From NCBI RefSeq assembly GCF_021458635.1, contig NZ_JAIRDQ010000014.1:175017-239016 (forward strand): DNA of 64,000 nt, in the 5' to 3' direction. Below are positions 25,828 through 35,988 of this stretch, piece after piece (the stretch's first letter is position 1; every line of letters starts with the position of its first letter). A program made the translations under genes and the position numbers. Below the pieces are notes generated by a model. It saw only the letters and a list, made by a program, of their open reading frames with translations. It was not told the DNA's origin and did no database searches. The stretch is from Bradyrhizobium monzae (GTDB lineage: Bacteria; Pseudomonadota; Alphaproteobacteria; Rhizobiales; Xanthobacteraceae).

Positions 25828-27039
25828 ATGCGCGCGCTTCTGGTTTGTTCGACAGCCCTTTTGGCCGCCCTGCTCTCCGTCTCGCCCGAGCTCGCCTCTG
25901 CCCAGATGAAGCTGTCGCCGAAGGCCACGGCGCCCGGTGGCATGGAGACGCGCTATTTCACCTCGATCGACGGCCTGATGGACGGCAATGCCGACGTGAT
26001 CCTGAAGGAGACGCGTCAGGGCAAGACGGTCACCGCGGCGGTGCTCGACGTCTGCTACCCCGTCGCCAAGAACTCCGACCGCAAGGACCGCTTCGTCGTC
26101 AATCTCCAGATCGCGGGCCAGACGCTGAGCGGAACGACGCAAAGCCTCGGCGCAAAGGCGCCGGTCAGCGTCAAGCTCACGCGCAAGCCGACCGGCGACA
26201 CCTTCGAGTTCCGCGGCCAGATCGGCATCGGCCAGGCCGTGACCGAAGTGACCTCGCCCGACAATGCCGATCTCAGCGAGAAGGAATTTCTGGACAACCA
26301 GACCACCGACGACGGCATCACGCCCCAGCCGAAGGATTTTACCGAAGTTTCCCCGGAAGCGATCGCGGTCAAGGTCAAGCTGGATAACGCGACCGACTTC
26401 TTGAAGAGCCTCAAGGGCCAGGACGTCGAGGTGACGCTGGCAAGCCTTTCCGTCGGCTGCGACGCGCTGCGCGCCGGCGAGCAGACCATCAATATGTCGG
26501 TCGATCCGGAGCGCTCGGCCGCGCTGCTCGCGAAATTCAAGGCGATGCCGGGCGTCACGGCCGCCGGCTGGACCGTGGGGCTCGCCGAGATGGACCGCAC
26601 CATCCGCATTCCCGCCGCCGACTGGCGCGACGGCGACAAGATCAACCGCGACAAGCTTGCCACTGCAATTGCCGGCGTGCTGAGCAAGACGCTCGCGGCC
26701 AAGCCGGCTTCGCAGAGCTTCAACGCCGCCACCGGCAAACTCAAGCTCGTCTTCAAGCGGCCGAACCAGGATTTCCCGGCGCTTGAGCTTACCGACACGA
26801 TCGAGGTGTCAGGCCTCGTCTCCGCCGACAAGCCAGGGACGACCGACAGACTGATGGTCTGGATCGGCAGCCCCTCGACCACGACCGCCGATGAGAGCAG
26901 CGGCGCAAAGCTCAACGTGTCGGACGAGGCGACGGCCGACGAGGAAGCCGACCAGCCCGACGACAACGGCTCGCTCGAGGCGCTCGCCAAGGAGCTGAAG
27001 GGCCAGCGCTGGGACGCCGACAAGTCGGTGTGGAAATAA
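25828..27039 (+). CDS. Secreted hypothetical protein (403 aa)
   Basis: A signal peptide (MRALLVCSTALLAALLSVSP, cleavage after ASA) leads into a large, probably beta-rich exported protein. Recognisable stretches are LDVCYPVAKNSDRKDRFVVN, GQTLSGTTQSLG, RPTGDTFEFRGQ-like LTRKPTGDTFEFRGQIGIGQ, VTLASLSVGCDALRAGEQ and the acidic tail EATADEEADQPDDN. Two Cys (about 70 and 210) could pair. The length and repeats of strand-like segments suggest two similar beta domains, which I did not verify. I recognise no family. It follows groEL after the terminator and converges with the META-like gene, leaving 3 bases. Confidence 0.7.
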   Translation: MRALLVCSTALLAALLSVSPELASAQMKLSPKATAPGGMETRYFTSIDGLMDGNADVILKETRQGKTVTAAVLDVCYPVAKNSDRKDRFVVNLQIAGQTLSGTTQSLGAKAPVSVKLTRKPTGDTFEFRGQIGIGQAVTEVTSPDNADLSEKEFLDNQTTDDGITPQPKDFTEVSPEAIAVKVKLDNATDFLKSLKGQDVEVTLASLSVGCDALRAGEQTINMSVDPERSAALLAKFKAMPGVTAAGWTVGLAEMDRTIRIPAADWRDGDKINRDKLATAIAGVLSKTLAAKPASQSFNAATGKLKLVFKRPNQDFPALELTDTIEVSGLVSADKPGTTDRLMVWIGSPSTTTADESSGAKLNVSDEATADEEADQPDDNGSLEALAKELKGQRWDADKSVWK

Positions 27040-27042
27040 CCG

Positions 27043-27441
27043 TCAATTCCCGTTGGCGCGAAACCGCAGCTGCTTCGGGCCGATCAGCGTGAGCACGTCG
27101 CCCTGGCGCTTCCAGGTCTCGACGGCGGCGAGAGCGGCGACGAGTTCGTCATCGGCCTGGGCTTTTGCCGGCGGACAGGACCGATCCTGAATTGCGCCGG
27201 GAACGAAAATCACGGTGTTGCCGGCCACCGAGAACTGGCCCTTGCCGCCCTTGCACCAGAGCTCGACCACCACCTCGCCATTGTCACCGATCTCGAGGTT
27301 CGGAATTCGTTTCGAACCGGGCTGCGGCACGGCCTCCAGCGTCATCTCGGTGCCGAACGGAAAGCCCTCTTCCGCACGCGCAACGGCGGACATCACCAGC
27401 GACGCAGCCGCCGCGCACACCATCTGCTTCAACGATATCAT
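27043..27441 (-). CDS. Secreted META/HslJ-like domain protein (132 aa)
   Basis: A signal peptide (MISLKQMVCAAAASLVMSAV, cleavage near ARA) precedes a 110-residue domain. ELWCKGGKGQFSVAGNTVIF, then RSCPPAKAQADDELVAALAA and VETWKRQGDVLTLIGPKQLR follow the pattern of META/HslJ domains: a Cys-containing first strand, a later Cys-Pro, and a Trp and Gly-Asp-x-Leu at the end. HslJ is a heat-inducible outer-membrane-associated protein in E. coli; this one has a signal peptide but no lipobox. Function is unknown. It converges with the preceding gene, 3 bases apart. Confidence 0.65.
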   Translation of the reverse strand: MISLKQMVCAAAASLVMSAVARAEEGFPFGTEMTLEAVPQPGSKRIPNLEIGDNGEVVVELWCKGGKGQFSVAGNTVIFVPGAIQDRSCPPAKAQADDELVAALAAVETWKRQGDVLTLIGPKQLRFRANGN

Positions 27442-27518
27442 GAGACCTCTCGACCGACCCGCTTCGCGGTCTTTTATAAGACGGCAAAGCCTTTGAGAAG
27501 GTTCGCCGATTCAAGGCA

Positions 27519-27553
27519 CAAAAAACCCCGCGGGACGATCCCGCGGGGTTTTT
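27519..27553 (-). terminator. Bidirectional terminator downstream of the L-lactate permease gene
   Basis: A near-perfect GC stem AACCCCGCGGGA/TCCCGCGGGGTT with loop cga... has A/T runs on both sides (AAAAAA and TTTTT). It lies 23 bases after the lactate permease stop on the minus strand. Confidence 0.9.
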
Positions 27554-27575
27554 CACTGATGCTGGACGTCGCCTG

Positions 27576-29240
<1,665 letters not shown>

Positions 29241-29554
29241 GGTCTTCCTCCCCCACGCATGTGTGCGGCAGCCGGCCCGCGTGGACAGCCGATCCTGCTT
29301 GACGCTGGAGCGATAACCCCCGAACTGGACGCGAATTCCTTGCGAATGCAGCGGTTCCCGCCCGCTCACAAGCTCGCGAAATCCCGGAGGCCCCCACCCC
29401 GCGCCGTTGAAGCCCATGCTAGGGTTGCAAGCCGCGACAAGCCAACGCAAATTGCAGAACTTGCGACTTTAGTCTAAGCGCACCCAATTTCTGCCATGGC
29501 CTCAGCCGCTTGGCTCCAAGGCCGCTGTGCATATCCGTCAGGAGATCCCCCTCT
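29241..29554. other. Divergent intergenic region between lactate permease and ABC transporter genes
   Basis: 314 bases without a supported gene. The region must contain two promoters. GCCGCGACAAGCCAACGC near 29430 and other direct repeats are not clear operators. The ribosome binding site of the ABC transporter is AGGAG at 29540-29544. I see nothing else specific. Confidence 0.5.
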
Positions 29555-31318
29555 GTGAAGAACATCAGCGCCACGCTCGCGACCGTCTGGCGAATCGCCG
29601 CCCCGTATTTCCGATCGGAGGACAAATGGGCCGGCCGCGGCCTGCTCGGCGTCGTCGTCGTACTGGAGCTGACGCTCGTCGCGATCAATGTGCTGCTCAA
29701 TCAGTGGCAGAACCGGTTTTACAGCGCACTCCAGGCCTACGACCTGAATGAGTTCGTCATGCAGGTCTGGATCTTCCTCGGCCTTGCCTTCGCTTACGTC
29801 GGCGTGGCCGTCTACAAGCTTTATCTGAACCAGTGGCTGCAGATCCGCTGGCGGCGGTGGATGACGCAACACTATCTCGGCGAATGGCTCGACGGCGCCA
29901 CGCATTACCGCATGCAGCTGAAGGGCGACGCCGCCGATAACCCGGACCAGCGTCTCACCGAGGACGTCACGAACTTCGTCGAGCAGACGCTTGTCCTCGG
30001 TCTCGGCCTGCTGTCGTCCATCGTGACGCTGGCGTCGTTCATCGTCATCCTCTGGGGTCTGTCCAACAGGGCGCCCCTGCACATTTACGGTACCGATATC
30101 GTCATCCCGGGCTTCCTGGTCTGGTGCGCGCTGGCCTACGCGCTCCTGGGTACGGCACTGACGCACTGGATCGGCGCGCCGCTCATCAATCTTTATTTCG
30201 AGAAACAGCGCTACGAGGCCGACTTCCGCTTCAACCTGATCCGCGTACGCGAAAATTCCGAACAGATTGCACTCTTGAAAGGAGAGAGCGCGGAGCAAGG
30301 TCATCTGCTGCAGCGCTTCGGCTACGTCATCGGCAACTGGTATGCGATCATGAGCCGGACCAAGCGCCTCACCGCCTTCACGGCGAGCTACGGCCAGGCT
30401 GCGACGATCTTTCCCTATGTGGTGGTCGCGCCCGCCTACTTCGCCAAGAGCATCCAGCTCGGCGACATGATGCAGACCGGTTCGGCCTTTGGCCAGGTGC
30501 AGGATGCGCTGTCCTTTTTCGTCACGGCCTATCGAACGATAGCGGAATGGCGCGCGATCGTCGCACGTCTCGACGGCTTCGAGATGTCGGTCGCGACAGC
30601 GGCAAACCTGCCGGCGCATGAGGCGACGATCGAACTCAGGACGGCAGGCGGCAGCCGCACTATCGGCCTCGATAAGCTCTGCGTGTATCTCCCCAACGGC
30701 ACGCCACTGGTCGCAGCCGACGGCTTCGCCGTCCAGGCGCCGGAGCACGTGCTCGTGACCGGGCCGTCGGGCTCCGGCAAGTCGACCCTGTTCCGCGCCA
30801 TCGCCGGCATTTGGCCGTTCGGCACCGGCACCATCGCCATCCCCGCGCAGGCGAAGCTGATGATGCTGCCGCAACGCCCCTATTTCCCGATCGGCGCGCT
30901 GGGTGACGCCGTGATCTATCCCGCAGCACCCGGCGCATTCCAGGCAACCCAGATCCGGGACGCGGTGATCGCCGTCGGCCTGCCCGACCTCGCCGAACGG
31001 CTGGGCGAGGACGGCCACTGGAACCGGATGCTGTCGCTCGGCGAGCAGCAGCGCCTCGGGCTCGCCCGGGCGCTGCTGCATGGGCCGGACTATCTCTTCC
31101 TCGACGAGGCCACCGCCTCGCTCGACGAGCCGTCCGAGGCACGGCTGTACCGGCTGCTGGCGGAGAAGCTGCCGCAGGCCACGATCGTCTCGATCGGCCA
31201 TCGCGCGACGCTCGACGCCTTCCACACCCGCAAGGTGGCGATGGTAAAGGAAGGCGCGATCCATGTGCTTGGCAACGGCGATGCGCCGGTCGAGCCAGAG
31301 CCGAGCGCGGCGCGCTGA
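29555..31318 (+). CDS. ABC transporter with SbmA/BacA-type membrane domain fused to ATPase (BclA/ExsE/Rv1819c class)
   Basis: Residues 1-340 form a membrane domain of the ABC_membrane_2/SbmA-BacA type (AAPYFRSEDKWAGRG, VLLNQWQNRFYSALQAYD, YLGEWLDGATHYRMQL, NPDQRLTEDVTNFVEQT), then a complete ATPase: Walker A VTGPSGSGKSTL, Q-loop LPQRPYFP, signature LSLGEQQRLGLAR, Walker B YLFLDEATASLD and switch His in SIGHRATL. Length 587. Relatives include E. coli YddA, S. meliloti ExsE, mycobacterial Rv1819c (peptide and B12 uptake) and Bradyrhizobium BclA, needed for symbiosis with legumes making NCR peptides. Which of these it matches most closely I cannot decide. The GTG at 29555 follows AGGAG. Confidence 0.85.
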   Translation: MKNISATLATVWRIAAPYFRSEDKWAGRGLLGVVVVLELTLVAINVLLNQWQNRFYSALQAYDLNEFVMQVWIFLGLAFAYVGVAVYKLYLNQWLQIRWRRWMTQHYLGEWLDGATHYRMQLKGDAADNPDQRLTEDVTNFVEQTLVLGLGLLSSIVTLASFIVILWGLSNRAPLHIYGTDIVIPGFLVWCALAYALLGTALTHWIGAPLINLYFEKQRYEADFRFNLIRVRENSEQIALLKGESAEQGHLLQRFGYVIGNWYAIMSRTKRLTAFTASYGQAATIFPYVVVAPAYFAKSIQLGDMMQTGSAFGQVQDALSFFVTAYRTIAEWRAIVARLDGFEMSVATAANLPAHEATIELRTAGGSRTIGLDKLCVYLPNGTPLVAADGFAVQAPEHVLVTGPSGSGKSTLFRAIAGIWPFGTGTIAIPAQAKLMMLPQRPYFPIGALGDAVIYPAAPGAFQATQIRDAVIAVGLPDLAERLGEDGHWNRMLSLGEQQRLGLARALLHGPDYLFLDEATASLDEPSEARLYRLLAEKLPQATIVSIGHRATLDAFHTRKVAMVKEGAIHVLGNGDAPVEPEPSAAR

Positions 31319-31330
31319 GATTTCGAGATC

Positions 31331-31419
31331 GTCATGGCCGGGCTTGTCCCGGCCATCCACGACCTTGCCGGCAGCACAGAACAGAACGTGGATGCCCGGG
31401 ACAAGCCCGGGCATGACGA
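31331..31419. repeat. Palindromic intergenic repeat, family C (copy 1)
   Basis: GTCATGGCCGGGCTTGTCCC at one end and its inverse GGGACAAGCCCGGGCATGAC at the other, with GTGGATGCCC inside. The same element is at 51934-52020. It follows the ABC transporter gene by 13 bases. Confidence 0.85.
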
Positions 31420-31458
31420 GCGAACCTGGAGCGACCGCCAAGCCCTATGGCAACCCGC

Positions 31459-31494
31459 CAAAAACAAAAGGGCGGCAGATTGCTCTGCCGCCCT
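31459..31494 (-). terminator. Terminator of the porin gene
   Basis: On the minus strand GGGCGGCAG/CTGCCGCCC with loop agcaat is followed by TTTTGTTTTT. It lies just downstream of the porin stop at 31518. Confidence 0.8.
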
Positions 31495-31517
31495 CGTTAG
31501 TCGTCTCGGGACAAAAC

Positions 31518-32519
31518 TTACTTCAGGTTGGTCATCGCCGTCAGGTCGAAGGACAGCTTGGCGATACCCGCCGCGCCGCACCAGTTGGAGCCGGCGCCAC
31601 CCGGATTGATCGCGGTCACGCTGGTGGTGCCGGTGGCGTTGAAGGCGCTGGTGAAGGCGTTGCAATCACCCTTGTTCAGGTTGCTGTCGGAGTAACGCAG
31701 ATCCAGCGTGAACACCTTGTAGGTGAAGCCGACACCGACGTTCCAGGTATTGTAGCTCTTGTAGGGAATGCCGTTGGCATAGATCGTTCCGGGGATGCCG
31801 TAGAAGGCGTCCGAAGTGCCGAGCCACTGCCGGCCGAACTCACCCGACACGTACATGCCGAAGCCGGAAGCGCCGAAGGTCGTGCTCGGCGCGATCCACT
31901 TCGCGGTCACCGACGCGTAGTCGCCCCAGGCACCCGAGTTCAGGAAGTTCGGCGAGTAGTACTCGTTCACGCCGACCGACCAGCTGTCGTTGATGGTGTA
32001 GTTCATCTTGCCGTAGACTTCGAAGAAGCTGACGTCCTTCTTCATGACGTTGCCGTCGGCAAGGAAGATGGTCGTGGTGCTGACGGAACAGACGCCGCCG
32101 CCAGGAATGGCGCCGGTGAGCACGTTGTCGGCGCAGCTTCCGCCCGGATACAGGTAGCCCCAGACGCCGATGTCGAACGCGAAGGCGCCGAAGGTCGGGC
32201 GGATACCGCCGTAGACGTCGACTTCAGCCGCAGCGCGGTTGGCGAAGGAGATGCTCTCCGCGGACACACCGGCGTACAGCTGCAGGTCCTTGTTGATGTT
32301 GTAGCGGGGCTCGAAATAGGCCGCGACCGACGGTTTGTGGTTCGACTGGGTCACGCCGCGGAAGATGTAGTCGCTCATGATCGCGCCACCGAAGGCGATA
32401 TCCCAGGGATCAAAGGCGGGCGCGGGAGGAGCCTTCAGTGCCTTCAAAGGCATGTCCGCCGCGAAAGCCGAACCCGTCACCATTGCCAGCGCCGTTGCTA
32501 ACAAAGTTACTTTCTTCAT
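31518..32519 (-). CDS. TorF family putative porin
   Basis: The 333-residue protein has a signal peptide (MKKVTLLATALAMVTGSAFA) and a beta-barrel pattern. Segments such as FGGAIMSDYIFRGVTQSNHK, NKDLQLYAGVSAESISFA and GKMNYTINDSWSVGVNEYYS, with GEFGRQWLG near the end, match the TorF/TIGR02001 family of small outer-membrane channels, whose known member is in Pseudomonas. Four Cys in the second half may make extracellular disulfides. It has the terminator at 31459 and stands alone. Confidence 0.85.
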   Translation of the reverse strand: MKKVTLLATALAMVTGSAFAADMPLKALKAPPAPAFDPWDIAFGGAIMSDYIFRGVTQSNHKPSVAAYFEPRYNINKDLQLYAGVSAESISFANRAAAEVDVYGGIRPTFGAFAFDIGVWGYLYPGGSCADNVLTGAIPGGGVCSVSTTTIFLADGNVMKKDVSFFEVYGKMNYTINDSWSVGVNEYYSPNFLNSGAWGDYASVTAKWIAPSTTFGASGFGMYVSGEFGRQWLGTSDAFYGIPGTIYANGIPYKSYNTWNVGVGFTYKVFTLDLRYSDSNLNKGDCNAFTSAFNATGTTSVTAINPGGAGSNWCGAAGIAKLSFDLTAMTNLK

Positions 32520-32946
32520 TTCAATCCCCATCACCAGTTCTACCCAGTCGGATTCCCGGAAGCCCCCCGGGGCGTACGACCTGACTGCAAAATTGCGTTA
32601 CAGCGGCAATCTGAAGGGAGGGGCGTAAAGCGAGAAGCAAAAAACAAGAGCATTTGCCGACTTTTTAGGCGTTCTGACGATTCCACGAAAGGTTGTCAGT
32701 CGGTGTTGCTTCTCGATCACATAATTTTCACTCTAAAGTGCACAGAGCGGTCCGGGATACTACGTGGGTCCGCGACGCCATGGCGCGCGTGCTACAAATC
32801 AACTGACTCAAAAAAGGGCAGCCTCCGGCATCCGTGGCGGCGATGCAAAAAAGCCGCAGCGTCACCGCTGCAGCCTTCCTGTTGTCGATCGTGGTCAGGG
32901 AATGAACCCCGCCGTCAGCGCAAGCTTGGGGCCTACCCCCTGAGAC
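32520..32946. other. Intergenic region between porin and histone-like genes
   Basis: About 427 bases with no gene I can support. It must hold the porin promoter (near 32520-32700) and the terminator of the histone-like gene at 32847-32871. The rest shows no repeat or operator that I can name. Confidence 0.6.
32847..32871 (-). terminator. Terminator downstream of the histone H1-like gene
   Basis: On the minus strand GCAGCG-gtga-CGCTGC is followed by GGC and a run of six T. It is 76 bases after the stop of the histone-like gene. Confidence 0.6.
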
Positions 32947-33327
32947 CTAACCCTGCCCTTCGGCCGGCGTCGGTTCCGCAGAAGACGAAGGCATCGCCCA
33001 GCTCGTCTCGGCCACAGGCTCAGGTGCCGGTGCTGCCACTGGAGCTGCGGGCTTCGGCGCGGGAGCTGCCTTCGCCTTCTTCGGTGCTGCTTTCTTGGCT
33101 GCTTTCTTGGCGGCCTTCTTCGGTGCCGCCTTCTTCACGGCCTTCTTGGCCGCGGCCTTCTTGGCCGTCTTCTTGGCGGCCTTCTTCGGCGCAGCCTTCT
33201 TGGCCGATTTCTTCGAAGACTTCCTGGCGGACTTCTTGGCCGCCTTCTTCTTCGTCGCCTTCTTCGCCGCTACAACCTTCTTGGCCTTTTTTGCCTTCTT
33301 GCTTTTTTTCTTACTCGCTTTCGCCAT
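32947..33327 (-). CDS. Lys/Ala-rich histone H1-like DNA-binding protein
   Basis: Almost two thirds of this 126-residue protein are Lys and Ala. It opens MAKASKKKSKKAKKAKKV and continues as repeats of about ten residues such as KKAAKKAAPKK, and ends in a short acidic and Pro-rich tail (SSAEPTPAEGQG). Such tails resemble eukaryotic histone H1 C-termini and the bacterial Hc1, AlgP and BpH2 proteins, which bind DNA by charge and compact the nucleoid. The ATG at 33327 follows GGAGG. Repeat-rich genes like this often vary in length between strains. Confidence 0.85.
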   Translation of the reverse strand: MAKASKKKSKKAKKAKKVVAAKKATKKKAAKKSARKSSKKSAKKAAPKKAAKKTAKKAAAKKAVKKAAPKKAAKKAAKKAAPKKAKAAPAPKPAAPVAAPAPEPVAETSWAMPSSSAEPTPAEGQG

Positions 33328-33397
33328 CGTGGTCCTCCTGTTGCCGCCAAACAATGGTCGATCGGGCGCCCTTCAGCCGTCACTTCCGGACGAAAGA

Positions 33398-34720
33398 TCA
33401 GCGCGACGCATCCAGTGCTGGCCGCGCCCCGCCCGTAGCCCAATCAAGAAGCTCAATCGTGTGTACGACCGGGACTGACGTGCCACTGGCAATCTGCACC
33501 ATGCAGCCGATATTGCCTGCGGCAATCATGTCCGGCTTGACGCTCGCGATGTTGGCGACCTTGCGATCGCGCAACCGGCCCGCAAGCTCAGGCTGGAGAA
33601 TGTTGTAGGTCCCCGCCGAGCCGCAACACAAATGGCTCTCCGGCACATCTTTCACCACGAATCCATTCTTGGAAAGCAATTCTTTCGGAAGGCCCGTGAT
33701 TTTCTGCCCGTGCTGCAACGAACACGCTGAGTGATACGCGACGACGATGTTGTCCTGCCGCGCGGTGGGTTCGAGTCCGAGGCCGGCGATGTACTCCGTG
33801 ATATCCTTCGCAAGCGCGGACACCTTCGCCGCATCAGCTGCGAACGCGTGGTCCTCGCGCAGCAGATAGCCGTAGTCCTTGATCACCGTGCCGCAGCCGG
33901 ACGTCGTCACCAGGATGGCGTCGAGCCCCTCGCCAGCGGCCTCCTTCTGCCACGCCGTGACGTTGGCGCGGGCCCGGCCCAGCGCATCGTCATCGTGTCC
34001 GAGGTGATGGGTCAGCGCGCCGCAGCATTGCTCGTCCCTGACCAGGACGACCTCGATGCCGTGACGGGTCAGCAGGCTGATGGCGGCCTGGTTGATGCGC
34101 GGCGCCAGCACCTGCTGGGCGCAGCCCTGGAGCAGCGCGACCCGGCCGCGTTTCTTGCCAAGCGCTGCGAACACGCTGCCCGGAAGCGCGCCCGGCGTCG
34201 GCAGCCGGCCTGGGGCCAGCGCCAGCATCGCCTTGAGGCGCTGGATCAGGCCGGGCGTGGCCGAGGGCCGCGGGGTCGGCAGGAAGACAGCAAAGGGTCG
34301 GGCCAGCTGCGCCAGCCGCATGCTGATGCGAAATCGTTGCGGGTCCGGCAGCACGAAAGCCAGCACCTGCCGCAGCAGCCTCTCGCTGAGCGGCCTCTGA
34401 TAGCGCTGCTCGATCCTGACCCGGGCCTGATCGACGAGGTGCATGTAGTTCACCCCGGAGGGGCAGGTCGTCATGCAGGACAGGCACGACAGGCAGCGGT
34501 CGACATGCTTGACCACCTCGGCTGTCGGCGCCTGGTCCTTTTCCAGCATCTCCTTGATCAGGTAGATGCGGCCGCGCGGACTATCGAGTTCGTCGCCGAG
34601 CAGCACATAGGTCGGGCAGGTTGCGGTGCAGAAGCCGCAATGGACGCAGGCGCGCAGGATCTTGTCGGCTTCCGCGATATCGGGGTCGGCGAGCTGCGCC
34701 AGTGTGAATTCGGTCTTCAT
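33398..34720 (-). CDS. glcF: Glycolate oxidase iron-sulfur subunit
   Basis: GlcF carries electrons in glycolate oxidase, which oxidises glycolate to glyoxylate at the membrane. The 440-residue protein has two [4Fe-4S] ferredoxin motifs, CVHCGFCTATCP near residue 25 and CLSCLSCMTTCP near 77, and two CCG domains: EQCCGALTHHLG and the terminal HLCCGSAGTYNILQ. The ATG at 34720 overlaps the glcE stop by 4 bases, so it is coupled to glcE. The two genes form a minus-strand unit separated from glcD by the ArsR/monooxygenase pair. Confidence 0.95.
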   Translation of the reverse strand: MKTEFTLAQLADPDIAEADKILRACVHCGFCTATCPTYVLLGDELDSPRGRIYLIKEMLEKDQAPTAEVVKHVDRCLSCLSCMTTCPSGVNYMHLVDQARVRIEQRYQRPLSERLLRQVLAFVLPDPQRFRISMRLAQLARPFAVFLPTPRPSATPGLIQRLKAMLALAPGRLPTPGALPGSVFAALGKKRGRVALLQGCAQQVLAPRINQAAISLLTRHGIEVVLVRDEQCCGALTHHLGHDDDALGRARANVTAWQKEAAGEGLDAILVTTSGCGTVIKDYGYLLREDHAFAADAAKVSALAKDITEYIAGLGLEPTARQDNIVVAYHSACSLQHGQKITGLPKELLSKNGFVVKDVPESHLCCGSAGTYNILQPELAGRLRDRKVANIASVKPDMIAAGNIGCMVQIASGTSVPVVHTIELLDWATGGARPALDASR

Positions 34721-35955
34721 GCCGTAGCGCCCCGCCTCAAGCGTCCCCGGTTCAAGATCGACTTCGGATCGAAACTGGCACGGACCCGCTCGCTCAGCGC
34801 GGCAATGCCTGGCGCTTGCGGATGGAATACGTCGACAGTGCGCCTGACGTCCTCGGCGGCCCGGATCAGCGTGGCATGCCCACCGAACGCATTGGCCCGC
34901 TGGCGCACGGCCGGGGCATGCGCGTCGGCCTTCGGCGGCAGCGCCGCCCAGATCAGCCCGCCGCCCCAGTCGTAGATGACATCGCCGCCGGTCTCGCGCG
35001 CCAATTGCGTGCCGAGCGCCGCACCCGAAGCCGGCGGACAAACGATTCGCCACACCGGCCAGGCCCCGAGCGCACCCCCGGCCGCGAACGGCAGCACGTC
35101 GCGGATGGTCGCCCACAGTGCCGACGACGCGGCGTCCTCGATCAGGGTTGCGGTTCCGAACGGCGCGAGCAATTCGCGCAAGGAGCCGGCGCGATGAGCG
35201 GCGGAGGCCGTGATGCCCTCGAGCCGCAGCACCGTCAGCGCCTCGCCCTGACCGGCGATATCGCCAAGCCCATCGGTCCTGACGCGGAAGGCCGATTTCG
35301 GCAGATGCGCGGCGGCAGAGACGTCGAAGGGCGAGCCGAGGGCCGCGGTCATCGCCTTGTTCGCGGCGGCCTCGTCGGGCCCGCGCAGCAGCAGCGTCCG
35401 CTCGGCTTCGGGCTTCGGCATCACCTTCAGCGTCACCTCAGTCATCACCGACAACGTGCCCCAGGAGCCCGAAAGCAGCTTGCAGAGGTCGTAACCCGTG
35501 ACGTTCTTCACCACCTTGCCGCCGGTCTTGAAGCTGTCGCCGAAGCCGGAGACGGCATGCGCCCCCAGGAGATGGTCGCGCGCCCCGCCCGCCTTGATCC
35601 GCCGCGGGCCGGCCAGCCCGGCCGCGATCATGCCGCCGATGGTGCCGAGCGCCGGCGTGCCGAGCAGCGGCGCGGTATTGATTGGCTCGAAGGCGAATTG
35701 CTGGTTCTTGGCATCGATCAGCGACAGCACGTCGGCCAGCGGCGCGCCGGCCTGGAGCGTCACGATCAATTCATTGGGTTCGTAGGAGGTGACGGCATTC
35801 AGCGCGGAGAGATCGAGCACGGCATTGGTCGACATTGCGTGGCCAATGCCGCGCTTGGAGCCATGACCGATGATCTCGAGCGGCTGCTCATTGGCAATCG
35901 CCGCGCGCACCACCTCTTCGACGTCCTTGGCGTCTCTGACCCTGAGCGTATCCAC
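34717..35955 (-). CDS. glcE: Glycolate oxidase FAD-binding subunit
   Basis: GlcE is a FAD-binding-type subunit of glycolate oxidase. The 412-residue protein has the FAD_binding_4 segment IIGHGSKRGIGHAMSTNAVL, ALGTIGGMIAAGLAGPRRIK and the VTEVTLKVMPKPEAERTLLL block. GNITGY-like KVVKNVTGYDLCKLLSGSWG is well conserved. The start is GTG at 35955. It precedes glcF with a 4-base overlap; the ArsR gene ends 33 bases upstream, so glcEF may be transcribed from an earlier promoter or from their own. Confidence 0.95.
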   Translation of the reverse strand: MDTLRVRDAKDVEEVVRAAIANEQPLEIIGHGSKRGIGHAMSTNAVLDLSALNAVTSYEPNELIVTLQAGAPLADVLSLIDAKNQQFAFEPINTAPLLGTPALGTIGGMIAAGLAGPRRIKAGGARDHLLGAHAVSGFGDSFKTGGKVVKNVTGYDLCKLLSGSWGTLSVMTEVTLKVMPKPEAERTLLLRGPDEAAANKAMTAALGSPFDVSAAAHLPKSAFRVRTDGLGDIAGQGEALTVLRLEGITASAAHRAGSLRELLAPFGTATLIEDAASSALWATIRDVLPFAAGGALGAWPVWRIVCPPASGAALGTQLARETGGDVIYDWGGGLIWAALPPKADAHAPAVRQRANAFGGHATLIRAAEDVRRTVDVFHPQAPGIAALSERVRASFDPKSILNRGRLRRGATA

Positions 35956-35988
35956 GCGTCTAGCGGGTAACGATATTTGGTCCCAAAA

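Noticed and set aside
32703..33608. A 301-codon plus-strand frame across the histone-like gene
   Set aside because: Its middle is Ser/Pro/Trp repeats that are simply the reverse of the AAG/GCC Lys-Ala repeats. The minus-strand frame has a clean start and ribosome binding site.
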